64,000 nt of DNA. Origin: Breviolum minutum Mf 1.05b.01. Its lineage: Eukaryota > Sar > Dinophyceae > Suessiales > Symbiodiniaceae. The notes under the pieces are model-generated. The model ran no database searches, was not told the origin of the DNA, and saw only the letters and a list, made by a program, of their open reading frames with translations. Positions 24,184-36,899 of the stretch are shown in pieces (position 1 is the stretch's first letter; the number at the start of each line of letters is the position of its first letter). The stretch spans positions 62,001 to 126,000 of the forward strand of contig DF239648.1 in the NCBI GenBank assembly GCA_000507305.1. Direction: 5' to 3'. Both the position numbers and the translations under genes were made by a program.

Positions 24184-24403
24184 CTGCGCGACACAAGGAA
24201 AACCCATGAAATGTCAAGGAGCGACACAAGGGGGCCTTAGATGTAAAGTTATGGAAAGTTGGTGTGAGTCACTTGGTGATAGCTTTATACTATTTAGATA
24301 CTTGATATGGTCACTTTGAATGGATTCTGATGGGCCTGAAGTGCTTGGTATTGTGCTTGTTTCGCTTAGTCGCTGGGTGACTTCGTCATTATGTAGTCCT
24401 CGT

Positions 24404-24475
24404 TGTCTTCGTCGTCGTCGTCATCATCATCAGCAGCAGCAGCAGTACTACTACTGGCACTACCGCAGTAGTAGT
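24404..24475. repeat. Compound trinucleotide repeat (CGT/CAT/CAG/TAC)
   Basis: Successive short CGT, CAT, CAG and TAC runs. Low complexity; translations across it are not meaningful. Confidence 0.85.
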
Positions 24476-24654
24476 TGGGAGGATTAAGAGGAGCAAGAGA
24501 AAGAGTTATAGTCATGATCATCTTAAACCCAATGGTAAGAGTAAGAGTGAAAGTAATAGCAATAGGAATGGAGATGGCAGAAGAAAGCAATAAAACTCTA
24601 TAGGAGTGTAAAGGAGGTGGAACCTGAATAGGAATAGGAATTTTGGTGATAGTA

Positions 24655-24694
24655 GTACTAGCACAGTAGTAGTTGCAGTAGTTGCAGTAGTAGC

Positions 24695-24729
<35 letters not shown>

Positions 24730-24785
24730 CAGTAGGAGTAGCAGTAGCAGTAGTAGTGGTAGTAGAAGCAGTGCTACTACTAGTA
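24655..24785. repeat. (AGT)n repeat with AGC interruptions
   Basis: Over 100 bases of AGT units. It gives an artificial poly-leucine frame on the - strand, which I reject as a gene. Confidence 0.9.
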
Positions 24786-26889
24786 CTCTTGGTAGCAGCA
24801 GAACTAACATCGCACCTCCCAGAATGGTTGGTAAGATGGGTTTTTGTATTGGATTTTGGCCCCGTGACATTTGTGGAATGTAACTAGTCATTTGACCTCA
24901 TTTGACATTGTATAGCCGTTAAGTTTGAAAAGCATCGAATTTTAAAAAGAGGACTCTGGAGGCTTCTGGATCTGATGTCACCCTTTTAATCACCACTTGT
25001 GTGACAGGAGAACTTCAGCAGGTTCTTGCCGCCCAAAGGTGGTGACCATGCCAACAGACAATCAGTAGGTGTGAGCTTAGAAGGAAGGTCATGTTCCTGA
25101 ATCTTGATGCTTGAGTAAAGACGCGTTCAAACTTCCCAAGGAAGGTTGAAGTGCATCAGATTCTTGCAAGGCCAACTGGGGCATATGAATGATATATCAT
25201 TGATTCTTGTTTGAATATGCTTCCAAAATATAATCATGTATAAGTAAAAGGTTGTTTGATTTTTCCATTCAGAAATCATGAAATAAAATCCTTCACAATT
25301 TAATAATGATATGAGAAAAAAGACAATGAAATAATATAATATAAAATGATAATTAGTGGTATTTTGATAATATATACATAGGCGTCGCGCATTTTCCGGG
25401 CCCCCCAAATGCACATAATTTATAAAATTGGTTTGAGTAATTGATATTATAATAATTGTTAATTTATATTTATATTGTATGATATATGAAATGAAAAATT
25501 GAACTATTTTTTAATTAAAATAATTTAGGGGGTTAGATTAGTATTATATAAATGTTTTATTTTCGAGAAAATGCTTTAAAGGTTAGTAAAGGAAAATAAT
25601 GGGAAAAAAATAGAAATATTCTTTTAGATAATTATTGAAAATATTTGATATATATATATATATTAAATAATTTAATGATTTTATAATATTATTTTGAAAT
25701 TTGTAAATATTTATTGATTTATAAATAAATAAAATATTTAATAAATTGTTTAAAATATATTGAAATTTAGTAAATAAATTATCAAAAATTATTTTTAAAT
25801 ATTATATAAAATATATTGAAATTTGGTGTATTTATTAAATTAGTATAATTTTTTATTTAAAAGATAAATTATATGTTTATATTATTAATATTTAATGATT
25901 TTGATTTTTTTGATTTAGATATTATATTTTATATTTATGTTTTGAATGTTTTTTTTAATATTTTATTATATAATATTTTTTTTAATTAATGGTAGATAAT
26001 AATAAAGAAATATAAATATAAAATATAANNNNNNNNNNNNNNNNNNNNNNNNNNNNNNNNNNNNNNNNNNNNNNNNNNNNNNNNNNNNNNNNNNNNNNNN
26101 NNNNNNNNNNNNNNNNNNNNNNNNNNNNNNNNNNNNNNNNNNNNNNNNNNNNNNNNNNNNNNNNNNNNNNNNNNNNNNNNNNNNNNNNNNNNNNNNNNNN
26201 NNNNNNNNNNNNNNNNNNNNNNNNNNNNNNNNNNNNNNNNNNNNNNNNNNNNNNNNNNNNNNNNNNNNNNNNNNNNNNNNNNNNNNNNNNNNNNNNNNNN
26301 NNNNNNNNNNNNNNNNNNNNNNNNNNNNNNNNNNNNNNNNNNNNNNNNNNNNNNNNNNNNNNNNNNNNNNNNNNNNNNNNNNNNNNNNNNNNNNNNNNNN
26401 NNNNNNNNNNNNNNNNNNNNNNNNNNNNNNNNNNNNNNNNNNNNNNNNNNNNNNNNNNNNNNNNNNNNNNNNNNNNNNNNNNNNNNNNNNNNNNNNNNNN
26501 NNNNNNNNNNNNNNNNNNNNNNNNNNNNNNNNNNNNNNNNNNNNNNNNNNNNNNNNNNNNNNNNNNNNNNNNNNNNNNNNNNNNNNNNNNNNNNNNNNNN
26601 NNNNNNNNNNNNNNNNNNNNNNNNNNNNNNNNNNNNNNNNNNNNNNNNNNNNNNNNNNNNNNNNNNNNNNNNNNNNNNNNNNNNNNNNNNNNNNNNNNNN
26701 NNNNNNNNNNNNNNNNNNNNNNNNNNNNNNNNNNNNNNNNNNNNNNNNNNNNNNNNNAAAAAAATTAAAAAAATTAAAGAAATTTGAATTAAAAATATAA
26801 AATATATATATATAATTCGATAATTAGTTATATAACAACCCAATATAATTAATTATAAAATTAACTTACCAAAAATTAAATATCCTACC

Positions 26890-27620
26890 CAATACCTAAA
26901 TAACCACCCTCACAAACACCCCTAAGGAACTAAATATACGAGGCCATATTATAAAATCACCAACCAATAATATAGTATACCAACCAAATAAACAAGCAAC
27001 CAAAAAAACATAATACCCCCTAACCAACCAATTACAAAACCAGCCAATCAGATAGCCAAATAACCACATTACATATCCAACTAGCCACCAAACCATCAAC
27101 AACCTAAATAACCACATACATAAATAATCACCTACATAGCAAACCAACCTCATACCCGCCTTAATTTGCTAGTTACCTATATAGCTATGGCCAATCATTA
27201 GATCAGCCGGCTCCATTTATATAACCATCCAATCAGCCAATAACCTCCCACCAACCTTATATCTGGCCAATTATTTTAATCAACCCTATCCTTATCCTAA
27301 CCAACCAAGTACCTAGGTATCAGCCAGCCAGCCGCCCAGCCAGCCACCCAGCAACATAGCTAGTCAGCCACAAAGCCAACCACTCATATTGCCAGTCGGC
27401 CACAGAACCAGTTTGCTAGTTAGGCAATAGCAAACGAGTCACATAATCAGCAAGTGCTAGGCAGCCCCATACCTAGCCAGCCAACCACTTAACACCTAGC
27501 CAGGCACCTACACAGCCATCAGCCAGTGGGCAAGCCAGCCAAATGGCTATCCAGCCACATGCTGCCCAGTTAGTCAGCCTCATCACCGAACTACAAACAT
27601 AGAGCCACAAACCCAGCCAG
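26890..27620. repeat. CCAAC/CCAGC low-complexity tract
   Basis: Degenerate repeats such as CCAACCAA and CCAGCCAGCC, grading from AT-rich to GC-richer over 700 bases. No other region of the window resembles it. Confidence 0.7.
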
Positions 27621-28044
27621 CCATCGCCAGCCAGCGACATACCGCCGGATACAGGTGCGCCAGAGAGCAAGGCCCACTAGAGGCAGGAATCAAGCCCGAG
27701 ACAAACGCTTCCAAGGCTAACGTCCTAACCCTACGGCAATTTTTTTAGGGCTGGCCTTAGCAATTTTTTAAGGCTAGCCTTGCAAGATTTTAACCCTAAA
27801 TTTCAGGAAATTTGCGAACAAAAACAAGCACCACCCATATACCCCTCCAAAATGTCGCGCATAAAAGCCCGCTACATGGAAATCCACGCAATGTAAAAAT
27901 TAGAAAAAATCAAAGCCTTTTTTTTGTCCTAAATTTCCGGAAATTTCAGGCTCCGCCAATTTTTGTTAGTCCTAAATTTCCAAAAACTTAGTAAATAAAA
28001 ATTCCGGATAAAAAATATATATGTAACACACCTTCGACAAATAC

Positions 28045-28690
28045 CTATGCCGATAGCCTTGACTGTGTTGGAGATAGTGCAGTAGGAGGAGAAACCCTTG
28101 GGAAAGTCAAGGGCGATCTGGACAATTGTTTCAATGATGGCCCGCCGCTCCAGGTCTTGATGGAGGGTGGAGTCGTTGCAGATTTTGGCGTGGATCTCGT
28201 GGAAGGTAACGTTTTCCAGGAGAGGAGTGTACGGTTTGCCTTTGTGATCTGTGCGTGTGAATTCTGCGAGAGTGGTGGGGAGAAGTTGCTGTTTATAGAT
28301 CATAACGAGGTAAAATTCGTACAGAGAAGGAGGAAGGTTGTCAGGAGGGAGGCCCACAGCATCAAGGAGATCATCAACCGTGTCGTTGTGCGGTGTGAGG
28401 ATGAGCAGCTTGGAGCTTTCTTGGTTGCGGCGAACTTGCCGGGCCACGTAGTAGGACAGAGTCGCAGTCACCTTAATGATAGTTGTGACGTCATCTGGAG
28501 GGAGTCTGTTGCTCCCCGGTGACAAGCGGGGAGACCAGTGGAGAAGACGGTACCCTGAGCAATGGTAAGATGAACCTTGAGGGTCTAAGGGGAGTTTGGT
28601 CGCCATTTGGTCAGGGAGTGGATCTTCATAATGGCCAAAGGCTACAGTCTGTCCCGAGGAGTGTTGAAGATGAGGATAATGCATGGCCAC
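28045..28690 (-). CDS. Helicase-like exon (UPF1/SF1-type, tentative), N-terminus cut by a gap
   Basis: On the - strand the frame includes TTIIKVTATLSYYVARQVRR followed by SSKLLILTPHNDTVDDLLDA. This spacing resembles motif I and motif Ia of superfamily 1 RNA/DNA helicases (GKTTII, then ILV.A.SN.AVD.L). The P-loop lysine is missing: the residues before TTII are LPPDDV, so either a splice junction lies there or the copy is decayed. Downstream come YEFYLVMIYKQQLLPTTLAE and FHEIHAKICNDSTLHQ, ending at a donor G|GTATTTG near 28044. It sits in the compositionally foreign block. Functional assignment is weak. Confidence 0.4.
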
Positions 28691-28900
28691 CTGGGTGAAG
28701 TAAGTGTCCGCNAGATATCAAATTAATATATATTTATTATATTTAATATAATATTATTTTGTAATATTAATTTTTGTTTTTTGAATATTGATATTTATTT
28801 ATTAAATTATCTTTTGGATATATTATTTGGAATGTTGATTAAATTGATATTTCGGATTCCTTAATCCAAAAAAATAGTTGATAGCATTTAATGGGCAATA

Positions 28901-31386
28901 AAGATATTTTATTGTATCTGTGTTCTCTGAGCTGGTGGCAATTTATTAAAGGCGCTCAAGCTGCCGGCGATGTCGTGAATCTCCTGAAAGGGACCGCAGG
29001 TTTGGCGATCATTTCAAGTTGTTCAAATTCACATTGGTGGTGGCCTGAATTCACGTCATTTGCCCGAAACTCACACCATTTCCAATAAACGGGTCCTGCG
29101 CACTGGGTTTTTCATCTTGTGAGGGCAACTCATCCTAGGATGGGGTTGCATTTCGGTGTGGGACGGTTCTCCCGCAAAACGAAGAGCATTGGGGTTTCCG
29201 TTGGGTCAAGAACCAAAATTATGGAAAATTCTTAGTGATAGAATTCGTATACAAACTACAGTAGTTTTCAAGTTTTCATATATACACTGCAAACCTTGCT
29301 CCGCATCATCCACGAGAGCTGGGCCTCCATATCAAAAGAAGTATCCAGGCCATAGTCCTTCGAAGCCGATCATATACAGTAGTCGCAAATCATGTCTCCC
29401 CAGATTGGCACCAGCATATCACAAGCGGAACTGCTCGAGAAAAATCACCGCCTTCTTCATTCGTTTCTTCAGCCGCCTTCCAGAGTGATTTCAAAAGCGG
29501 TGGATTCACTAGATATGTCACAGCTGTACCACTGCAGAGGCTCGGTGCCATCTGTGACACCTGGATCTGTACTGCAGTAGAATCTATGTCAGTGAAGCTT
29601 TTCCGCTAGAAATAGACTCAACAACTTGATTGGTGATTTCAACCACAAGAGCAATGGACTGCACAGCTTCACTTCATGTGCCAGCATACCCCGGAAAAAA
29701 TGCTGCGAACGTCCCTCAACTTACGAAGCTAGTCCATGTTAGTCATCACATATGTTGAGTGAACACTATACGGCAATATTTCGCCAAGCTGGGAGAAACC
29801 TTGAAATAGGGAGGATCCAGGGAAACCCTGTATAAGCTCACTATTTTGGTGGAATCCATCAAGTCCGTTCAACATCCCAGGTCCAAGGCAAGACCAGCAC
29901 AGCACACCTTCCAAGTTTCTTGTGGTTGTTGTTGGGATCGACTGGCTGCCTGCAATTCGCACTTGATACACGATTCGCACCGTTGACTTAGACTGGGTGG
30001 AATGTATCTAAGAGTCTAGGAGTCATAAATTTGATCCAAGACAATCAATTCACTTATCACAACCTTGGGTCATTTCCTATTTTGACTGAACCATGACTTT
30101 GGGACGAGGAGTACATATTCGTGCAATCTGTTTGAGGTTGGAAAAGACTGCTTGACATGTTTGACATACTGACACCCGGAATAGCTTTATGAAAACATAC
30201 CCCTTGGTCCTAAGTGACACTTGGATAAATGTATCCGAAGGCAATGTTATTGATGCTTATGATGCTTACTTGTTCATCTTACCTTCTGGATCATTTTTGA
30301 ATAGTTGCACGGGTGAGAGGACCAAAACTTCAAAGCCACTCATGTCCTTGCATTCTCCATGCTAAATCATGTTCAAACAGACTGACCCCAAAATGTACTT
30401 CTCACACCCAGTGACTTTGCCTGTCCATGTAAAGACCATAGAACTGTAAGACCAACTCGCCCAGGTCAACAACATTGTCCAGGATTGCCTTGGGCTCAAA
30501 TGTTACGACGGTTTTGGTTTCGTCACCTCTTTAAGCTCAAAGCCAGGTTCAGTTGAAATCTCGCCATTGGACCCCCAAAATAAAAGTTTCTATTAAAAGT
30601 AAATATGAAATAATATGAATATATATATATATATATCTGAATAACACCGTAATTCTGTAAAAAAAACGCTCCCCCAACTTTGGTTTTTTGTTTCACCAAA
30701 ATTTCACCTTTGCAATGGTCTTCGGCATTTTTTGCTGGGCTACCGCGCCTCCGTGAACATGTTTTCTGGCACCTCAAACGACTCAGGTGGGACTTCAGCT
30801 TCTGACTCATGTCACGTATACCGCGGGAAGCAAGTAAAAATGTTTGGAAGATGACAATTTCTTAATTTCGTCTTCCGCAATCACCAGCAAGAATTGCGTC
30901 CCTGCAAAGTAGTAGATCTTGCCACATAAATGACACAAAGCATCTGCGATCTCCTTTTTTTGCTCAAATATCATTCCATGAAAAGGACCAAACACATCTA
31001 AAGGTCAGACATCTTTAGCTTACTGGGGCCATAACGTCCACTTTCGGATCCCCATGTTTCCTGCCAGCTTTTTGGGTGGAAGTCACACGGTAAGGGCATC
31101 CAATGTGAAACAACATTGGACCATTTCAACTGTCAGAAGGAAATTCAAAGCAACTTGGCCTGAGCAACTCCTCAAAAACGCGACCCTCTGCAATCTCAGA
31201 GCGCAGGCCACGACTGGCACAAGCGCCAGTTTGTGAAAAGGGGCCATGAGGCTACTGGCAATTGCCTTGGAAAGTCTTCTGGACTCCAGTGGGACTTACA
31301 GTATATGTGGTAAGTCGCAAGCCCACTACTAGGTAGGATTTTTCTTCGAGATATAAACTTGCAAGTACACAACAAACCAAATATGA
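28901..31386. other. Mostly non-coding, weak - strand candidates
   Basis: Ordinary composition returns. A few short open stretches on either strand lack convincing splice sites. A TA microsatellite lies at about 30620-30638. Confidence 0.3.
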
Positions 31387-31494
31387 CGTTGAAGAAAGTG
31401 AGCCTTTCGAGCTCCTTGTTCCAGGCGGCTTCGCCAGTAGGATGGTAGGGGTCCTGAGTTCGGAAATTGGATCGGCTGTTGACAAATGCTTGTC
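31387..31494 (-). CDS. Short exon, unrecognised
   Basis: Follows AAAAATCCAG and reads QAFVNSRSNFRTQDPYHPTG then EAAWNKELERLTFFN. Protein-like composition. The donor is probably GTCATA. Confidence 0.45.
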
Positions 31495-32682
31495 CTGGAT
31501 TTTTTTCCACTTCAAAGGCTTTTCTTGATCATTTTGTGACTCTTCCCAATTTGGGGGCATCAATCACTGTCTTCGAGATTCAAATGCATTGCATCGCCAT
31601 ATCCCACTGCTTTTTCCTCTTCAACCCACAGGCTTTGGATCTTTTCGTTCCAGGTCTCAAAATCTTCCGTGCGGAGTTAACAAACAACAACTTATTTTCA
31701 TGTCCTCAGGACCTGCTGATTTTGGGCACTGTGAGGAAGGACTCCAGTGAGGGCAGCGCTGCTTTGAGACACTTGTCAGGCTTCTGTCCTGACACATTGT
31801 GAAACCAGTGTCACAGCAGTGAAGTACCCAAATGACCAAAGCATAAAGATTGGAAAATCCTTCAAAGTGTTTCATCACAAAAGCAGCTTCACGATCTTGT
31901 CTCTGCAGTTTGGCAACCGGGTGGAAAAGAGGGTGTCAGGTTGAATCCACACACATAATGGCAGCTACGAACGAAGCAACGCTCTATAGATTAGTCTAGC
32001 ATGTATGGATCGAATCCCACATTCCAAGTCAATTTCTTGCTACCGCGCTGAGCGGCTCAGAATTAGCAATTCTCAAAGAAAACCACTGGAGTTGAGTCTG
32101 GCGGGCCTTTGTAGGCTTTGCACACAGCATCCAACAGCTGAGTCTCATCAGACAGTGGGGTTCCATCGACCAAAATGTAAGGAACGCCTCAAACCAGGTG
32201 CAAATTCAAACAAAGGTGGTGATGCCACATTGTGCGAATGGAGAGGTTGGAAATACTCACAGTATCTCAAAGCCTAATCAATTCAATAGATGTGATTCAT
32301 CCATGCCCATGAATTCTATCTTTTGAAATCAAGGAGGTGCCCAACCGATTCCAACCTTGCAAAAGACCCTCGAGAATATATATATTGTTATTATCTGTTA
32401 TCAAATTACAATACTATCAATCAAGTCACCTGGATGTGGAGGAGTCGCTTGTGCCATGGCCACTAGGGCTTCATGCCCCAATTGACCAGCACATGCAGTC
32501 AAGACTTCATCTGTTGCACCACAGTCCTTGGCAACCTGAGTTCAAGATTAAAAGACCGAAAACCTAAAAAATCGTTTGAAGCAGAAACAAGAATCAAGGT
32601 GTAACAAAAATCAAAATAGTTGGTGGAGTGGAAAAGCAACGGTTGAAAAAATGTTTGAAGCCTCTAAAGAATGGTGCTTGAC

Positions 32683-32905
32683 TTGGTGCTTCAGAAGATC
32701 TTCATATGGATGCCCAGAGGCTTTTCTTCTAAACACATCCTCGAGACCCAGTTGGGACAGAGATGCAACCGGGACACTTTGGTAATTTCCTCGTCACTGG
32801 ACTTGCCATTTCGCAAGGTCCCTGAGTAAAATGCCTTCTCGATGCACCTCGAGATAGTCCAAGAACCTGCAAGTGCTGAGCCATGCTCGAAAGGCACAGT
32901 TGATG
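32683..32905 (-). CDS. Exon interrupted by an in-frame TGA
   Basis: One - strand frame reads INCAFRAWLSTCRFLDYLE, then VHREGILLRDLAKWQVQ, TGA (32794-32796), RGNYQSVPVASLSQLG and LEDVFRRKASGHPYEDLLKH. It ends at a GTCAAG donor near 32682. Coding character is good on both sides of the stop. A 26-nt intron would be needed to remove it, which is implausible. A TGG-to-TGA error, recent decay or readthrough are the alternatives. Confidence 0.45.
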
Positions 32906-32999
32906 TCATTCAATGCGATTCAATGTCAGCACTGGAGGATTTATGATTGACTCGTTAGACTTGTCTTTCATGAGAATCTGACTTCACAAGCATCACGAG

Positions 33000-34518
33000 T
33001 TGTCAAGTGTCCGCCCAATATGGCTTAGATGCTGAAAATTCGAACACATCCAGTTTCGACTAACATCTATATATAAGTTGATTCTAAAATATGCGAAAAT
33101 CAAGCATTGTCATTTCCCGGAGCATGTGATGAATTGTTGAAGAATGTGAATTTCTACATTTGGCCGACATGGAACCTGCTGGGTTGGAAACCTTGATGCA
33201 AGCCTGGCAGTCCAGCCCCAACGATGGCAACTGCCAACTGAAAGCGTTTTTTTTTGAAATCACTGAAAATCAAGCTGTTTCAGATACGTTCACATTGTAG
33301 TCACTAGCCTGACCTTGTTGGATTAGTCAGATTTGTGTTGATAGGACAAGCATGAACAACAGTCACACGTCCCGATCATTCCATCGAAAATGAATTAAAA
33401 ATGACCTAGTCTACCACGGAACCCAACAAATAATTACCACTTTTTTGTGCCAAAGCTAACTCACAAAGTCCCAACAAAATGCACATGTTTAGATTGTTGA
33501 AGTAATCAGCAAAACCAATCCAAAACCAGGTCAACCGTGCTTCAATCATCAGGAAGAAAATCATCTGAAACAGGTCCAAACAACGAAAAATCAAAATATG
33601 CCCAAAAATTAACCGTGCCAACACTGACTGTTCCAAGTCCGCTTCGCACCGATGATTCTTGCGATTTTTGATTATTTTTGTATAAAACTTTCACCGATTG
33701 AACTCACATCATACCGCAACCTCGATTTGGTTGGCGAAGCATTCCACTGAGCCATGCTGGCAATGAATGCTGCCGGGGCCAAAGCAATCGTCAAATTTGG
33801 GGTGACCTAGCATGTCGGCAAGATGTGACAGTGATGGAAGCGGAGCGCAACTGTTTCACCTAGAAACTGAATGAAAAGATAAAACTGGAAAAAGATACAC
33901 TTATTGGGTGCAAATGGCCATGCATGATGTTTGACAAGAAAAAGGCAGTAATTAGCCATGTCAAAGAATCACCGAAACCAAAGAGGACCTGGTGTTTCGC
34001 ACGAGCATTGGTATGCCAAAATGATCTTAAAATCATGATCTTAAAATCATGAGTTCAAACAAGTGCTTCAAAAAAAAAGCTGGACTAATTGACATTTATA
34101 AGGCAAATTGCTCTACATATTTTCTAAATTTTACATGATATCATATCCCCAATTCGGAGAAAGTGTCTGAACTGCTGTTCTAATCACTCTAATCTTTTCA
34201 CAATTCACTGACCTCACCACGTCATTCCCCACCGCACTGTTTGAACACCTCCAAGGCCACAATGACTAAAGTAGCACTCTCGCACGCTGCTATTGTAAAG
34301 ACAGGTTGACGATGTGCTGCAACCTCCCATCGCCAGTTGATGACACATCAAATGCAGAGTAAATGACAAGTTGTTCACTAGTTTTTCTCCGAAATGTACA
34401 ACAACGTCCCTAAATTGAAAGCATGTCATGTTGGTCGTACTTTGATCAGATTATTTCTCATCTAATCTAAGCCACCTTTTGAGGGTGAGGTCCTTGGGGT
34501 CACCTCTTGGATAACTCG
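33000..34518. other. No firm gene
   Basis: AT-rich, stop-dense sequence with a few short open stretches. No exon is supported. Confidence 0.35.
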
Positions 34519-34632
34519 TCAGATGCCTGCAGGAGCAGGAACACCACCACACTCTTTGGTGATGTAGTAGGCATTACCAAACGGCGTCCAATCCACTCCT
34601 TTCAAAAAACGGCAAGAATCTACGAGATCGAA
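34519..34632 (-). CDS. Candidate terminal exon
   Basis: Follows CAATCTCAG and reads FDLVDSCRFLKGVDWTPFG then NAYYITKECGGVPAPAGI, ending at TGA (34519-34521). A possible preceding exon with SIPSMPPLAWHHEKPLNK lies at about 34664-34720. The family is not recognised. Confidence 0.5.
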   Translation of the reverse strand, partial: FDLVDSCRFLKGVDWTPFGNAYYITKECGGVPAPAGI

Positions 34633-34983
34633 CTGAGATTGATGATTTGGACCAGTCAAACCAACCTTGTTGAGGGGCTTTTCATGGTGCCATGCCAATG
34701 GTGGCATGGAAGGGATGGACATAAACGTTTGAAAAAATGTCGTGTTCAGGTCCATGTGATCGACCCTTTCGCGAAGAGGCGATGGAATCCATGCCTATGC
34801 CTCCTAAAGGCCAAGAAATTCATGATTTGATTCTGATTTTACACCTTGACAATTTTGGTGTCCCGATCTTTGCTGTTCAGTCTGAAGTCAATCGGCACCA
34901 TCTTGAATCCTCTTGTATGAATGACTCCAACCATCTGATACACAATTGTTACGACTACACAAACCAATGATATGCAAAACTAC

Positions 34984-35135
34984 CCGCGGGATATGTAAGA
35001 CGAGTTGTTTGCACTCAACGCGTCCCATCTTCAACAAAGCAGTTTCCTGAAATGTTGCCCGTTTTTCTTGGCCAAAAAATGGCATGCGATCCACAACATC
35101 AAACAGACCGAGGAACTCATGATCTCTCCCAGTGC
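34984..35135 (-). CDS. Internal exon, unrecognised
   Basis: Between GCTGCACAG and a GTAGTT donor. It reads RDHEFLGLFDVVDRMPFFG, then QEKRATFQETALLKMGRVE and CKQLVLHIPR. One of the clearer exons of this region. Confidence 0.55.
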
Positions 35136-35548
35136 CTGTGCAGCCCAATTGGCAGGCAAAATTGTTTCGCTCAAAACAGTCGTAATCTTGCTACCAAATC
35201 CAATTAAAGAGGAACATTCCCAGAACCCATAAAAAACATTCACATTGACTCTATCAACATGATTGCACTTACGCGTCATCACAATTACTGTAATTGTGGG
35301 GATGAGACTGGAACGCGAATTCTAGACAGGTTTGGCTGTAGATATAATAACGAGATACATTTGAATTTCATGCTCTTTTATCATCCAGTCTACAGTATGC
35401 GTTTGTCAACAATGTATTAAAGTCTAAACTAAATCTTCTTTTTAGGACTGCAAATATGTGGGAAGGCTTTGGTTTGAATATACACAATATTTATCTCCTG
35501 TAAACTTCGCAAGAGACACTTTACTTTTCCAAATCTTCTGATTTAGGC

Positions 35549-35685
35549 CTTCTCCGTGGGTACCAGGGTCTCGAAGATAAACGCAATGGTATCTGGACAT
35601 CCACTTTCGCCGAATAGGGACGCCAGCACCGGTGGAGCCAATGCAGCGGCATGCCTCACGCACCAGTGAATTCATTTCGTCGGTG
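35549..35685 (-). CDS. Internal exon, possible GC donor
   Basis: Follows CCTCCCAAG and reads TDEMNSLVREACRCIGSTG, then AGVPIRRKWMSRYHCVYL and RDPGTHGEG. The end is placed at AAG|GCCTAA, a GC donor. Confidence 0.5.
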
Positions 35686-35747
35686 CTTGGGAGGGAAGGA
35701 CCTAAGGACCCAAGGACCCGAGCCTGATGCCTGCTGCAAACAGGAGT

Positions 35748-36035
35748 CTAAGCAGAACGGTACGGTTCATGGTTCTGAGCCAGAATGCCTGTGACGGGAA
35801 AGAAAAACATGACACAGAATCCTGGAATGACAGAGCCAGTCTTGCATTTCCAAATGGAGACTGTCAAATATAGCTCTTTCGCTATGGAAACTACTGCGTC
35901 TGTGACGGAGCAGAGACGGAGGTATTCTGCGTAGTGCTGGGACCCCATGTTGGTCTGGAATGGGGGTTTGTTGCAAAGCGGAGACGCTGCATTGCCTGGG
36001 GCCCATGCAGCATCTTCTCTGAAAGCAGCTTTGAA
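35748..36035 (-). CDS. Exon with a hydrophobic segment
   Basis: Follows CTTTGAAG and reads FKAAFREDAAWAPGNAASPL, then MGSQHYAEYLRLCSVTDAVV and a hydrophobic stretch SVIPGFCVMFFFPVTGILAQ. The frame closes at a TAG (35748-35750). Possibly a membrane-associated protein; not identified. Confidence 0.5.
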   Translation of the reverse strand, partial: FKAAFREDAAWAPGNAASPLCNKPPFQTNMGSQHYAEYLRLCSVTDAVVSIAKELYLTVSIWKCKTGSVIPGFCVMFFFPVTGILAQNHEPYRSA

Positions 36036-36749
36036 CTTCAAAGGTACGGACACCTGAAGGCGTTTCTCGCGGATGGTTGGGTATGTGATGACATTCTCTT
36101 CACTTGGATGGTATATAAATCATATTGTATCAAAATGGGCAATCAATTGCATGCAATTAATGATGCTATTATATGCTCCTTTCTATTATCACTCACAATA
36201 CTCGCAAAATGTCCTTAAAGTTTTGTAGACCTGCATTCACAAAGCGAACAGTTGCGCAGCTAAGCACAAAAAAAGATCCAAGCCTCTATCGGATCATTGG
36301 TGAAGGTATCTGGCACCATGTACTCTGAGATCATGCTGCCATAGATCATCACTCTCTCATAGCCCCAAACTGCAGGTTGAGTCGGACTGTAGGACTGACA
36401 CATTGATCTTGCTGACTCACTTAGACTAGGTCTCGGAACAGAACGTTCCTTTTCATCAAACTAAGACGATCTCACTGCTGAACTCCAACTAAATGGCACC
36501 TTCCCATTGAGCCATCCTTGATGGTTTCTAATGATCCTCAACCAGATCTCTACTATAGTAGTTTGCAGAATAGAATTTTCAAGCCTTTGAAGATACGGGT
36601 GGTCGGAATTGAAATCAACTGTGCCCATGTTGAAAGTCGAAAGATGCAACAAATGTGTAACACCTTCAGTTTTACACTATTTTGAACTCAGAGCTCACAA
36701 CTCTGGTCATGTCATTCTTTGCAACATCCTGAAAAAAAGTTAAAAGCTA

Positions 36750-36899
36750 GCTGTATGAAGCTCTGATTCTTCCGAAAGAACCCGTGGTGTAGCAATCCTT
36801 GGGGGCATCTCCCCAGCGCCATGTCACCTGGGTGGACTTCTCGATGAAGCAACAAACGAGCTTGGAGCCTTCGGAGAACGTTAGGACACGCAATACCAA
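36750..36899 (-). CDS. Internal exon, unrecognised
   Basis: Follows CTCCAAAAG and reads LVLRVLTFSEGSKLVCCFIE then KSTQVTWRWGDAPKDCYTTG. Good coding character. The donor is not fixed. Confidence 0.45.

Larger units (their letters stand above)
25425..28900. other. Compositionally foreign block containing two gaps
   Basis: From about 25425 the sequence becomes about 80% or more A+T with long mono- and dinucleotide runs. It contains N at 26029-26757, then a CCAA/CCAGC-type low-complexity zone, then a helicase-like exon, a single N at 28712 and more AT-rich sequence to about 28880. Neighbouring DNA on both sides has ordinary composition. The single N and sharp changes suggest either an insertion or scaffolding of an unrelated contig. 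Confidence 0.55.

Noticed and set aside
24658-24891. Poly-leucine frame on the - strand
   Set aside because: Produced entirely by the AGT/AGC trinucleotide repeat.
25986-26843. 285-codon - strand frame
   Set aside because: Mostly N; the ends are AT-rich low-complexity sequence.
27929-28044. Extension of the helicase-like frame into AT-rich sequence
   Set aside because: Composition changes to low complexity after a plausible GTATTT donor, so the tail is taken as intron.
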